64,000 nt of DNA, taken from the NCBI GenBank assembly GCA_013400155.1, contig VXBM01001008.1:209704-273703 (forward strand). The letters are read 5' to 3'. Below, piece after piece: positions 50,601 through 61,224 of this stretch (position 1 is the first letter of the stretch; every line of letters starts with the position of its first letter). A model generated the notes under the pieces. It was not told where the DNA came from. It saw only the letters and a list, made by a program, of their open reading frames with translations, and made no database searches. Made by a program: the position numbers and the translations under genes. This stretch comes from Helopsaltes ochotensis (lineage: Eukaryota > Chordata > Aves > Passeriformes > Locustellidae).

Positions 50601-53176
50601 GAAAGCTCAAAGCTTCAGGCAACTGATTTTTTTCGTTACAGGCTCTTTTGTGTGATGTTCCAACGCAGTATATCCAATCAATGATGCCATATCACGCATG
50701 GTACCATCATGTGGATGTTTATTCCCCCTGTGTTTTGTGTTTGACTTGTTAAACTGCAAGAAGAGTTCAGGGAACAAACAGGGGAAAAAAAAATAAAAAG
50801 CAAACTCCTCGGCTCGCCTACTGCAGAAATTTAAAACTAGTGAATACACAAGCCTCAGTGCTGCAAGAGAAATGAAAGGAAGCAGAAAGTGAAAATATAT
50901 ACATATGTATACACATGAACAAAACATGAGCCATAGTCATGGCAATCTGGGCTCCAATGTGCCAAACAAAAGGGGTTATTCCTTCAAGCAATCTTTGTGT
51001 CGTAAAATTTAGGACACTGCAACACTGGTTTATGATCACATTGTAGATTCCTCTATAAAACTACACAGTTTCTGTACAGTAAAATCTACTGGATAATTAG
51101 AGCAGGAGGCTTTGGAAGATTTTAATATTGCATCTTCTAAAACAGGGATGTTAAGAATAGTCTGGCTGGAGAGAAGGGGACAAGACTAATTATCAAGATA
51201 TTCATTCTTCTTTTCTTCTGTACTTCTTTTCACACACACACTTCATTATTATGTTCATTTGGGGAAATGACAAGAATTGTGAGGATTCTTTCCACATAGA
51301 GTTTTTTAATGTAAATAATAATGGGCCAGATCTTCAGAAATCAGACTATTTTATTTATAGTGTGCCTATGTAAATAATGTTAAATTGATTTTCCTTATTA
51401 GGACACCAAAAATAAAAGTAAAAGCAGGCTACATGATCAATAATTCACTTACAGAGTATGCTGATGCCTTGTGAGGTTTTGGCCCAGGACAGCAGGAACA
51501 GGTTAAGGAAACTCTATAGCTTCATAACACTTTTGATTTGATTTCTTATGAGCTACTTCACTTTGGAACAAAGATCTCAGCTCAACTAAAAGCAGTTCTC
51601 ATATTAACTGCATTTTTTATTGTGTTTACTACAAGATTTTACTTTCAATCTGGTTTCTCTTGCCCCTCTGTCCTGAAGCAAGGCACAAATCTGCATTTCT
51701 CATGCTGTAGTCCCTGGTCAGTGAGATAAGTGTGAGAGAGTCTTTTTCTCATTGTCTTTTCACACAATCACTCTCAAGAACTAATATTTGTATCTTAATA
51801 TCAGCAACAATGGGACAAACAGGCAATCAAATGTGTCAGGAATCAGACAGATACACTGAGCTGTTTTCTTAGACTGGGAGAAGGACCCTTTCTTTTATTG
51901 GCTTGATGGTGCTTAGTGATAGAGCTGATGGTGCTGATAACCTTGTGCTGTCATTGACAAGAGCCAGGCATAGGGCTGTTCCATCCTGCAGGGCTGCACC
52001 CTGCATTTGCCATTACCCTGAAGCACCTACCAGGTAGCTGGATCTTACTTTTGGGATTTTTTTCATCCTAAAATATAAAATCATCTAACCACTATTTATA
52101 CATTTCCATGAAAGCAAAATGTCTCTGGACACACACTGGCCTTGAGTTCAACCAGTGCTGCTGTCCCTTTCCTGCACTAGCTCCCAGCCCTGTGAATCTT
52201 CATGGTACGTCCAAGATGATTTTGTTGATTCCTGGAAGATGTCATCAATGCAGTTGTGACAGTGAGGGATGAAGCAACACTTACACATTCACTCCGGGTG
52301 TATTAATCTCATTCACAAGGGAGGTGTTATCCAAATTTAAAGACAGTGTCAACTTAGTAAACAAATCACTGCTGCAGTAAGCTGGGTGTAATCAGATGAG
52401 ACCTCTTTTCTCCCTTAAAGGCTTTGGTGGCAGAATATCATCAAACTCATGCAAGAAGAGCAAAATTTTCCTTCTTACACCTACCTGTCTTACTCTGTAT
52501 CCACACAGTTCAGATCTGTTTGTCCACCTTTCAGATATTTTCAGTTCATGTCATTTGTAAGCAGGAGTTAAGAAGGCAAAGCTAAGGAGGAATGACTGCC
52601 ACTCAGGATACTCAGTGAAATAGTGAGAAAGCAGCACTCTCCAGATAGGAAACACAGCAGAAAAGCAGAGAAATGCATGATTAGGAAGCAAGGTGAGCCA
52701 GCTAAGCTCTCAACCCAGTGAGGCAGAAGCAATGGAAAGGCCCGCCCATGTCTGCAGGGGAACTGCAGTCCCCAGGAGTCCTGGAAAATGTGCCAGCACC
52801 TGCCAAAATGTGCCTGGGGTGGCACAACATCACCTTCCTTTTGGAGTCCTCTCAAATCTGAAATGAAGCTCAGCAAACCAAAACTAAACACAACTGTAGG
52901 GTTCAGGCATTTATCCCGTGAATGCACAGGGTATAACCTGGCATTGAGAAACAAAAAAAACCCAAAACAAACTCCTGAAAAATCAAACCAATAACAACAA
53001 CAAAAACTTGCCCAAACATGTAGAGACTGTGTTTATTTAAACATCATAGCTAAGAGATGCATGAATCCAGGTATGTTACAAACATTATGCTCAAATGATG
53101 TAGCAAGTGACATTAGAAGGAATGCTTTCCGTACAGACAAAGGCAACCTGGTACAGAATCACCTGCAGAATTCAGC
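44641..53176. other. Mostly unique non-coding DNA
   Basis: About 8.5 kb. The segments at 44640-44960 and 46840-47070 have the even AT-rich texture of conserved non-coding elements. 46862-46895 (GATCCTCAGCTGGAGTAAAT) and 51324-51345 (GGGCCAGATCTTCAG) resemble a very old sauropsid repeat. Two copies of TGACATCAGA occur near 47133-47175. A 12-base word AATTGCCAAGCA is repeated at 48784-48795 and 48799-48810. Decayed CA-rich sequence lies at about 48681-48710. GC-richer sequence at 48160-48450 has no domain in its frames. Confidence 0.5.
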
Positions 53177-53202
53177 AAAATAGTTGCAATAGCAACTATT
53201 TT
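53177..53202. repeat. Short perfect inverted repeat, 11-bp arms
   Basis: AAAATAGTTGC at 53177-53187 and GCAACTATTTT at 53192-53202 are exact reverse complements around the loop AATA. No surrounding element explains it. Confidence 0.9.
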
Positions 53203-53500
53203 ACCTACTGCCAGCTTATTTTGTATGACTGGCTGGGAGCAGCATTTTCTGAAATATCATGACCCAGACATTCTGGAAGCACCAGCATCCCCACAAGCAA
53301 GGGTTTTTCCCTTTTGCTGCTGTTTATTTTCACTTTGTGCTGGAGGAACAAAACATGCATTTCTGTCAAGTCATACGGTAGTAAGTATGTTCAAATGAAT
53401 GTCCATCCTAACAATAATGTCAAAAATAACTCATTTTTCCGAACAGCAAACTTTAATTGCCACCTTAATCAGTGGAATAATCAGTGCAATATGGAGGTTT
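53203..53500. other. Unique non-coding DNA
   Basis: About 300 bases, AT-rich, in which nothing is recognised. Confidence 0.5.
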
Positions 53501-53555
53501 TAGGCCCCAGTTCATCAAAGCGTGTGCTAAGTATCATTGCACTTGTGCAGAGTGC
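53501..53555 (+). repeat. Probable ancient sauropsid repeat relic
   Basis: TAGGCCCCAGTTCATCAAAG followed by CGTGTGCTAAGTATCATTGC resembles the phrase 'GGCCCTGATTCAGCAAAGCACTTAAGCATGTGCTTAA', which I know as a widespread old interspersed repeat in turtle and archosaur genomes. I cannot name the family with confidence. It lies about 65 bases before the CR1 tail. Confidence 0.4.
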
Positions 53556-53621
53556 AAGAGAATAAGCGGGGCTGAAGGGCAAAATAAAACTCTTAAAACC
53601 AGTAAATGAACTTGTTGCTAT

Positions 53622-54050
53622 TATAGAATCATGGAATAGAACCATTTTGGTTGGAAAAGACCTTTAAGATTGTTGAGTCCAACAAATTATCCAAGTCAAC
53701 CACTAAACCCTGAGTGCCACATCCACAAGTTTCTTGAATACCTCCAGGGATGGTGACTCAACTGCTTCCCTGGAAAACCTGTTACAGTATTTGGCAACCC
53801 TTTTGGTGAAGAAATTTTTCCTAATATCCAATCTAATCCTCCCCTGGTGCAACTTGAGATAAGGGCTCCCTTTTTTGAATCTTCTTTCCTCCATACACAC
53901 CAGTTCCCTCAGCTGCTCCTCATCAGAGTGGTGCTCTAAACTCTCCATCAGCTCCATTGCCCTTCTCTGGACACACTCCAGCACCTCAGTGTCTTGTAGT
54001 GAGGGGCCCAACACTGAGCACAATATTCAGGTATTATGAGGAGTCTCTCT
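53622..54050 (-). repeat. CR1 LINE fragment, 5' truncated
   Basis: On the plus strand the octamer tail TATAGAATCATGGAATAGAA leads into CCATTTTGGTTGGAAAAGAC and CTTTAAGATTGTTGAGTCCA, the complement of the avian CR1 3' UTR. The ORF2 C-terminus then follows to about 54045. This is the best preserved CR1 in the window: one reverse frame stays open for 106 codons. Compared with full-length CR1 ORF2, the protein lacks a block between the EERR and LKLHQGRIRLDIRKNFF motifs, an internal deletion also seen in some CR1 subfamilies. It is truncated 5' of the reverse transcriptase domain and is therefore immobile. Confidence 0.95.
53703..54023 (-). pseudogene. CR1 ORF2 C-terminal remnant
   Basis: A 106-codon open frame encodes the far C-terminus of the CR1 ORF2 protein, which in an intact element is an endonuclease plus reverse transcriptase acting at target-primed reverse transcription. 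The visible order is a 'VLGPSLQDTEVLECVQRRA' segment, 'HSDEEQLRELVCMEERR', then 'RLDIRKNFFTKRV', 'NRFSREAVESPSLEVFKKLV' and 'DVAL'. These match the last part of CR1 proteins downstream of the polymerase domain. The catalytic YxDD box and endonuclease are absent by truncation. The methionine at its start is internal and not a real initiation site. The open frame reflects young age or chance and does not imply a functional protein. Confidence 0.85.
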
Positions 54051-55340
54051 GAGGATCCGACTGGCATTTCCAAGCTAAAAAGAATCAGTAAAAAGCTATG
54101 AAATTTCAGTACCCTGCAGAATCCAGCAGGTCAAATTTAGAAAACACCCTTTGAAAAGATGAGATCATCTCCAGATAGAGATCAGGAAACGTGTCACCTC
54201 CCATCGCTGGTGATCCCATCGTGTGCAGGGGTGGCTGCCATCTGCAGTCACCCAGGAACACCCAGTGGCTGAGCTGGGTAATGAGCACCAGGACCTCGAG
54301 AGAGCCTCCAGGCAGTCTGTAATCCAACAGAGCAATTTAAGACTATGGTGTTTACACATCTTCTGCCCAGCAGTCTTTCTGATTGTCCCATCTTTTTTTA
54401 AAAATATTTTTTCGAAACTCAGTTGGTGAAAGCCATTCTGAATAAAGCATTGATTGTATAGCTCATAACTTAAAATTAGGAAATGGAGTGGGTTTGTGCA
54501 TAGCCTTGGCTCTGCTGCTCACAGATAGATATGTATGTATTTATACACACATACAGATATACACAGAAGAGTAATCAGTATTACTACTCCTCTAAAGGAG
54601 TTCTCATAAGTAAGTTTTAAAACCTGAAAAAAGGTAACACAACATATTTGTTCCCAGTACTAAAGGTAATATGATTTTTTTTTCCCAAAAGCTTACACTT
54701 TGGATCTATGATATGATCCCCACAGTAAAATTCATTTGAGATCAAGATAGGAACGAGAAGTACAAACCTGGGGTATTTAAACCAATAGGAAACTTTGCTA
54801 TCGACTTCAGTTTGCCAAGGAGTACTGTTGCCATGAAAATTATTTTTTTCTTGGGATATACAAGCCCCTGAAGTACCAAGTAACCGTCAAAAAAATCCAG
54901 AAGGGTAATATGTGGTACACATCTATTTGTAAGTTCCTCATTCCCTGAAGTGCTGTGATTGAAAGCCAAGCATTCATTACAAGGAAGTTCGCTACCTAAA
55001 TCTTTCACTTAGTAAAGTTTTGCAACTAGGTTAGTTAAGAAGACTGAAAACACTTACATAAAAAGAAATCCTGCAGCTGTATAGCTAGGACTATAGAGGA
55101 AAGTTGTTGTATTAACTTTACTTGAGAAATAGATTGTGCCTTTGTGATCTTACAACATCATTTCTCATGGAAATCCAGCAAGCATGTAAATTCCTTTCAT
55201 AAACAGAAGTCATCCACACCAATACAGTACAGTTAAGATGATTTACTTGGATTTCCTTCAAGCTTTTGACAAGATCCTTTACTAAAAAAATCCTGTAAAA
55301 GCTATACAGTAGAAAAGTAGTGTTGTTCTCTGTTGTAAAA
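54051..55340. other. Unique non-coding DNA
   Basis: About 1.3 kb with no supportable gene. A decayed (GATA/GTAT)n and (ACAC)n mixture at about 54523-54566 is listed separately. Open frames of up to 88 codons have no recognisable domain. Confidence 0.5.
54523..54566. repeat. Degenerate tetranucleotide/dinucleotide simple repeat
   Basis: AGATAGATATGTATGTATTT followed by ATACACACATACAGATATAC is a decayed mixture of GATA, GTAT and ACAC units, unlike the pure TAGAA tract at 4421-4550 and presumably much older. Confidence 0.75.
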
Positions 55341-55540
55341 AGCAGACTGGGAGACAGGAACTCCTGAGTGTTCATTGTATTTCCTTTGATCTATATGCCC
55401 TGTTCATAATATGCCTGACACTTATTCCTTCTGTGGCTTTGGGCAAGTCATATAATCTCTCTGCCTCGTTTTCCTATCTCGAGGGGTATTGCATGGATTA
55501 GTTAGTCAGTGTTTGCAAAGCAGCTGAAAGAGTATTCACC
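55341..55540 (+). repeat. MIR SINE relic
   Basis: The diagnostic MIR core and 3' region read in order. AGCAGACTGGGAGACAGGAA and CTCC come from the tRNA-derived head. CTGTGGCTTTGGGCAAGTCA, TATAATCTCTCTGCCTCGTT and TTCCTATCTCGAGGGGTATT match 'CTGTGTGACCTTGGGCAAGTCACTTAACCTCTCTGTGCCTCAGTTTCCTCATCTGTAAAATGGGG'. GCATGGATTAGTTAGTCAGT then matches 'GAGGATTAAATGAGTTAATA', and TTTGCAAAGCAGCTGAAAG matches 'TGTAAAGCGCTTAGAA'. About 30 unrelated bases interrupt it near 55378-55412. MIR was active in the amniote ancestor, so this copy dates the locus as old and orthologous positions should be findable in other amniotes. Confidence 0.85.
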
Positions 55541-58500
55541 GGATTCTCCCAGGGAAGCATGGACACTTAGCTACTTGGGAAGTCATGACCAATAAATTCT
55601 AAGGTAGGCTGCAGAAAATATAAAACAGAAGAAAAATGAACCCAGTTTTGACACAGACTCCAATCAGACTCTAGTTTAGTTCAGCTTGCTCCTGAAAAAG
55701 GCTGCACACTCCAACTCTCTTTCCTCAACTATTAAGGGATCCCAGGACCTGCCCAGGTCCTGCAGGTTTTGGGCGTGGCTGCTATTGAGAAAAGACAATG
55801 AAGTGCTTCCAAAGGGGACACCAAAACCTCTCTCAATGAGTGTTTGCACTAATGAGCTGGCAGAGGAAAATAAACAATGAGTGAGTGACACTTGCTGATA
55901 CTCATTGTCCTATGCTATTGAAGAGAACTGTGAGAAGATTGAGAGGAATTGAAATACATCGGTATACTCTGAATTTGGGGATGACTGATGATCAAATGAA
56001 ATTTATCTTGGATGACTATAAGGGAATAAACATTGGCAGGCTTTTCTCTGTGACCTCATAGCTTTTACTTTGATTTAAGTTTGGCTTGAATTTGCTGCAC
56101 AGTCACAACCAGTACATTTTCATGTCTATCTGTATGATAGCATAGAGAAATAACTGAGGATCACTCCCATGCATCAGTGTGGGTGGTTTAGCTGACCACT
56201 GAGTTTAAAAGGCAAATTGAAAACAAAAGCTAAGAGAAATCAAAAGAGACAATATCACGGCCAAGACATTAATAAGTGGCAGCAAATCACCAGGCAAAGG
56301 CAAAGGAGAATTTTCTCAGCATTTGTGATCCTTCCCGATCATTTTGGGAACTGTTTTCCTCTGTTTGCTGTCATAAGAGCGAAGGTGGCTGCTGCTGCAT
56401 TAGCAGCATTTTTTCCTGCAGAAGAGAAGTTCAGAACACAGAGGGATAAGCCACCTTTGGCAGGGCGCATCTGCAGTAGCCATTTTTCACTTCGGTGTAG
56501 CTATCAGTGCACACAGGTAGTGTAATTGCAAGGGAAGGAGAAGGCAATCAGCTGCCTTGGCACAAGCCCTTCTTCCTTCCTTGCACCAGCAACCATGCCA
56601 ATGACATCAAGCCACAGAGTCTTTGCCAGCACCGTTTGCTTTTATAACTATCAGGGGAGAGTTCCTAGCATAGAGGTCACCTTGGCAGTAATGCTTTCCT
56701 GCTGATGTGTTCTTACTTTTGAGATGCCTCTTTTCTGCCACCTTCCTTGAATCCTTGAAGTCTCTGGATTTGTATTTGGCGATCATCATGTCCTTTCTCT
56801 TCTAGGAGCTCCCCTTTCCTGTGTACTCTACATGGTTCTGCTGCTCACCAGAAGGCTGAAGACTGGAAGAAATACCATCAAAAAAACCAGAGCAGTCTAG
56901 CAGGAGGGACTTCTCTCAACATCTGCCTTCTGCTGGTCGGGATGGAGAAAGGTTGCCTGGAGGTATGTATGGCAGTATTGCCTTTGCATGAACTAGCACA
57001 GCAATTTTCAGTGACTGTGGATGAGAGGGAGAGTTTTGCCAGATGGATGTTTTTCCCTGGCAGACATTTTCAGTCTCTGCCTTAGGAGATGTGACTGTTT
57101 ATTTTCACAGGCAGTCAACTAAAATCCTCTTTAACTTGTAGGTCTCTTCATGTCCCTCTAGCAGCTGTGATAGGACCAGCAGGGCAAGGATTAAAATATC
57201 TACAAGCTTCCGGTCAGCCACTGGTTTTGACCAAGAAATTAACAAATATGGATTGTGATGAGGTCACAAGGTTCATATCCCTGGTTGCTATCATTACACA
57301 AAAAACTGCTGTTGTCTATCACTACCTACTATATACATTTTTCTTATATCAAAATAGGTACTGAGACATTAAGAAAACACGAAAATTATAACTTATAACT
57401 GCAGCTGGGATATATAAACTATATATAGAACCAAGAAGGAAACAGTACCTTAACATTTAAGCAACTTCCCTCTTTTTCATAAACTCATTCATCAAGTGTG
57501 GCCAGAGTAGCCCAGGTCCTGTAATTCCCTGCAAACCCAGAAAATTACAGTGATATACAATCAGTATGTGAAAAACTGTTGCTTTTCAGGAAGTGGCTGG
57601 GAGAAAAACATTATTGATTTTAAAGTGGATTTCTCCAAATTATTCAAAACAGAAAAGTACCACTGCTTTCCACAGATTCCTGTTTCTACAAAGAAAGAAC
57701 AGGAGATGCTAGCAACATCAGTTTATTAAAGCTCATGTATAATGTTGAAAGGGTAACATAATTTCTGTCACACATAAATACAATACGAATAATAACATGT
57801 TTTTGCTTTGGAAAGGGATTGTTTCAGACACTCACTGCTTCTTTAGCAGAAGGGTAGTGAGTAACTCCTTCGAATATCCTTTTGACAAGATACACTTACT
57901 CTACAATGAGTCTAGAAAATAAGTCTGGTTCCAAAACCTGCGGATCACTCCTTAACAAGCAGTATTTGTAAGTCTAAAGACTTGGAATACACTGTTTCCG
58001 AAGGGGGGATGAAACAACAGTCCTGTTCATGTTCTGTGATCTGCCCCTTTGTTTATCCAGATTAGCTCCTTGAAAATCCCAGATGATAATACCCACTCCC
58101 AGACTTTGGGCTGTTCAAAACACAGACACAAATCCAGATTTTGGAGTCTGAGTTTCTCGTGCAGCTGTATTGTGTATCCCTCTGAAATATTTCCTCAGTT
58201 CACTAGGACGGTTTTTGGGTAGAAATTCATACTTCAAATAATGATCTCAAGGTATTTCCGTATTATGCTGAATCACACATTTTCTGGAGGAGAGTGTTTA
58301 AAAATATGTAACATCAATGTCAAATTCCTTTCTGAAATCTCAAGGTACAGTTGAGTAACACTTCTGAGAATGGTAGTTTTAACGTTAAAAATCCACGAGG
58401 GAAGGTTGTTGGTGTGTTTTATTATTTAACAACACCAAATACCTCTGCTCATTGTGTCTGTGTATATAGGTGTGCTCAGGGAATCATTTTCACAGGTAGG

Positions 58501-59394
58501 AATGCAGAGACATTCTGACACCCAAAGGATGCACAAAGAGATACACTAACATAAATTTCTATGGTGCCCTGAAGGTACTTCCTTTGTATTATAGGGCTTC
58601 TCTGAGCAGCTCTGGCTCAGGAAATAGGACCACAAAGTAAAACTGAGTGTTTCTAGACTAGATGAACTGAGAATAAGGCAAATGATACTACCTGTAGAAA
58701 CCATGGGGTTTGTTATAGTCTATTGAAATATGAAACAGCAACAGAAGTTAATCAAATACTTATTTTTCTCCTTACCGATTTCCCTTCTCCCCCAACATAC
58801 ACAGACACACCCACAAAAGCACTTTGGGTAAAAAGTAAAACTTTTCCTCAGTGTAGTCTTTAATCAGAATGAGTTGAGCAGTTAAATTGGAACGATCTTA
58901 GAGCAATTTGTACAATCTCATGAGATACATTATCAGTTATGCCCTGAATTCCGCACAGTCTCTCTGAACAGTGAGACCAACTGAAGCTCCTTCCATATTC
59001 AACCCTGCTGGCATTTCACATGATCCAGCCCAGAAAAGCTTACAGTAACCATAAGAGTGCACTGATCCTTTTGCACAGGGTATTGACTAATCTGAAAAAA
59101 CATCTGGCTTGCAGTGAGGGGTAGAGGTTTCCAATGTGCATTGGGGAAATCCAGTCAGTGTAAAAGACAGCAGGAGCAGAGTTGAACTCTGACTTGCCTC
59201 TGCCCTCACAAGTTGTGTAGAATGGGTCCTTTCTCACCTATTTTGCAGCAGAGGCAGGTTTTCTGTACAGAAATATCTGAAGGCAGGAAACAAAGTGAGT
59301 GTGGTACTATCCTCTTGTGCTGCCCAGAAAGCCTCTGCAATCACCAAGCAAGCAGAGGAGCTGTTTCTCAGGGGAAAGAATAATTTGGGAGGGA
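55541..59394. other. Unique non-coding DNA
   Basis: About 3.9 kb with no supportable gene. The segment at about 56215-56430 (frames rich in Lys, Gln and Arg, then Ala) looks like conserved non-coding DNA and contains TGCTGCATTAGCAGCA, a 6-bp-arm hairpin. The frame at 56217-56525 lacks any known domain. The rest is AT-rich and unremarkable. Confidence 0.5.
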
Positions 59395-59431
59395 AGAGAA
59401 ATGCAGAGAACATGAGAGAAATGCAGAGAAC
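59395..59431. repeat. Tandem duplication, 20-base period
   Basis: The 17-base word AGAGAAATGCAGAGAAC occurs at 59395-59411 and again at 59415-59431, separated by ATG. It is a simple local duplication. Confidence 0.9.
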
Positions 59432-61056
59432 TTCCCAAAGTTAATTATAAATGCGTATGCACATAGGAGGCAATGACACCAGGGTTCACATTTTCAATCC
59501 TACACCCTCAAAGGCGACACTCTAACCTTCTTAACCTATCTACAAGTGTCATGATTTGCTAGAGGTTTTAGCACCTCTAGCCTCCATTGCTGGCAGAGAG
59601 ATTTAGAAGTGCTGAAGGCTTCCAAGTGACACTCACAGAACAGCCCTCAAAACCCAAAGAGAGGCTTTCTGTGAAAATTCTCTGTGATCCCTTGATTACC
59701 CATGCAGGCTGTAAAATTATCCATAGCTTCATAAGGGAGCAAGAAACTCCCAGGAGAGTTTTGTACACTCCTTCTGTAAAAAAATTTATGTTTCTGGAGA
59801 AGGGAGTTGACTCTGGGAGCTTTCATACCAATGAAAAAATTACAAAAAATGAGCTTCATGTCCCATTCTAGTGGGACACCTTAAAACAACTCAGCAAGTC
59901 TGGTGTTACTCTCTGAAGCAGGTAACTGAAGGAGTTTGCTGTACAAGAGATTTTGGTGCTGAGATGCAGAGAGAGACACCACCCCCTCTTACAGTGACTG
60001 GCAGGCAGAACTGCCACATCTGGTCATGACATGACGCTGGAGCTAAGGGATCCACAAGGAAATCCACCACTCCTGTTTCTGTATGGATTCGCATTGCCTA
60101 ACATGGGGATAATCACATAACCAGGAGGTGTAGTGGGATGTAGAAGCAGTTTTGTCAAACTTTTTCTTTTTTAACTAGCAGCAAAAGGACATAAGTGCAA
60201 GCAGTACACAAGGACTATGTAGAAATATGGTAGAAGCACTTGTTGCTGCTCAAGTTCAGTTCTCTTCCTGCAGGAGATCTAACACCCTGTTATTCTCACA
60301 AATGCAGATGGGATGATGTTGCGTAGCCTACTTCACTGTCTGGTAGGGTTCACACTGTTCAATTCATTTCACGGCTAAATAACAAAATCTATTTCTTTAA
60401 ATACTGCATCAAAATGTTGCTGGTAACAAAGAAAAAGGAACATTATTTTAAACACTCCTTGGGGAAAACAAATCTGGAAAAACTGTGTTTATAAATCTTC
60501 CCTATTCAAATGCAATGTAAAATCCTTTCTATTTTTCTCAAAGGAAAAAAAGCTTTATATTTCCACATTAAGCTGCTCTTCCTAGTATTTTTGAAACAAG
60601 ACTGCAGGACACATGAAGTCCATGAACTCCAGGAAGGAACTTTTAAAAGAAGGTCAAGCTGACAAGAGGGCCTTCCTCAGAAGAGCCAATGTACTTGTTT
60701 CCAGACAGGATTATAGCTACATCAGAAATAATGCCCTTTAGCAAGTGGACACATATGATCTGCAGCCATTGGAAAGCCTGCCTGTTCAAAAGCTGCAATT
60801 TTCCAAACTGTTAATATTGACAATGATATGGAAAATCCACTGTAGTTTTCCAGAGTCTGATTATGAACAGGTGATGATTTGAGGAAAAATTCAGAAGTCA
60901 AATATTAAGCTCAGTTTGAGCTCATTATGGTTGCTATTCAGCATCAGTAAAATATTCATAATGCACAAACATTGTTGTAGTTTATATAAACCTGTTTAAA
61001 AAACGATAACTCCAAGTAAAATGGAACAGAATTTGGTTTAATGTGTTCTCCTTTGT
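59432..61056. other. Unique non-coding DNA
   Basis: About 1.6 kb. Two overlapping frames at 59587-59871 and 59577-59859 on opposite strands have no recognisable product. From about 60850 onward the texture becomes AT-rich and CNE-like. Confidence 0.5.
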
Positions 61057-61064
61057 ATGCAAAT
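61057..61064 (+). promoter_or_regulatory. Octamer (POU-type) motif
   Basis: The exact octamer ATGCAAAT, the classic POU-factor site, lies in an AT-rich segment (60880-61240) whose composition resembles a vertebrate conserved non-coding element. An 8-bp word occurs by chance about once per 65 kb per strand, so the motif alone is weak evidence. Confidence 0.3.
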
Positions 61065-61204
61065 TACCTCCCAGCAGTTAATAAAGTTAAACGCTGCTAT
61101 TTTATTTAGATATGCGTGGCAGACTGCACGGGTTATATTCACATCTAGTGAACATTATCAATGTCAAAATACATCCCTAGATCAGAGTTTAGCTTCATCA
61201 GTAG

Positions 61205-61224
61205 TAAACTCAGGCCTGAGTTTA
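61205..61224. repeat. Perfect 20-bp palindrome
   Basis: Ten bases TAAACTCAGG at 61205-61214 are followed without a spacer by their exact reverse complement CCTGAGTTTA at 61215-61224, centred on AGGCCT. It sits 140 bases downstream of the octamer motif. A dimeric DNA-binding protein could use it, but the window gives no evidence beyond the symmetry. Confidence 0.95.
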
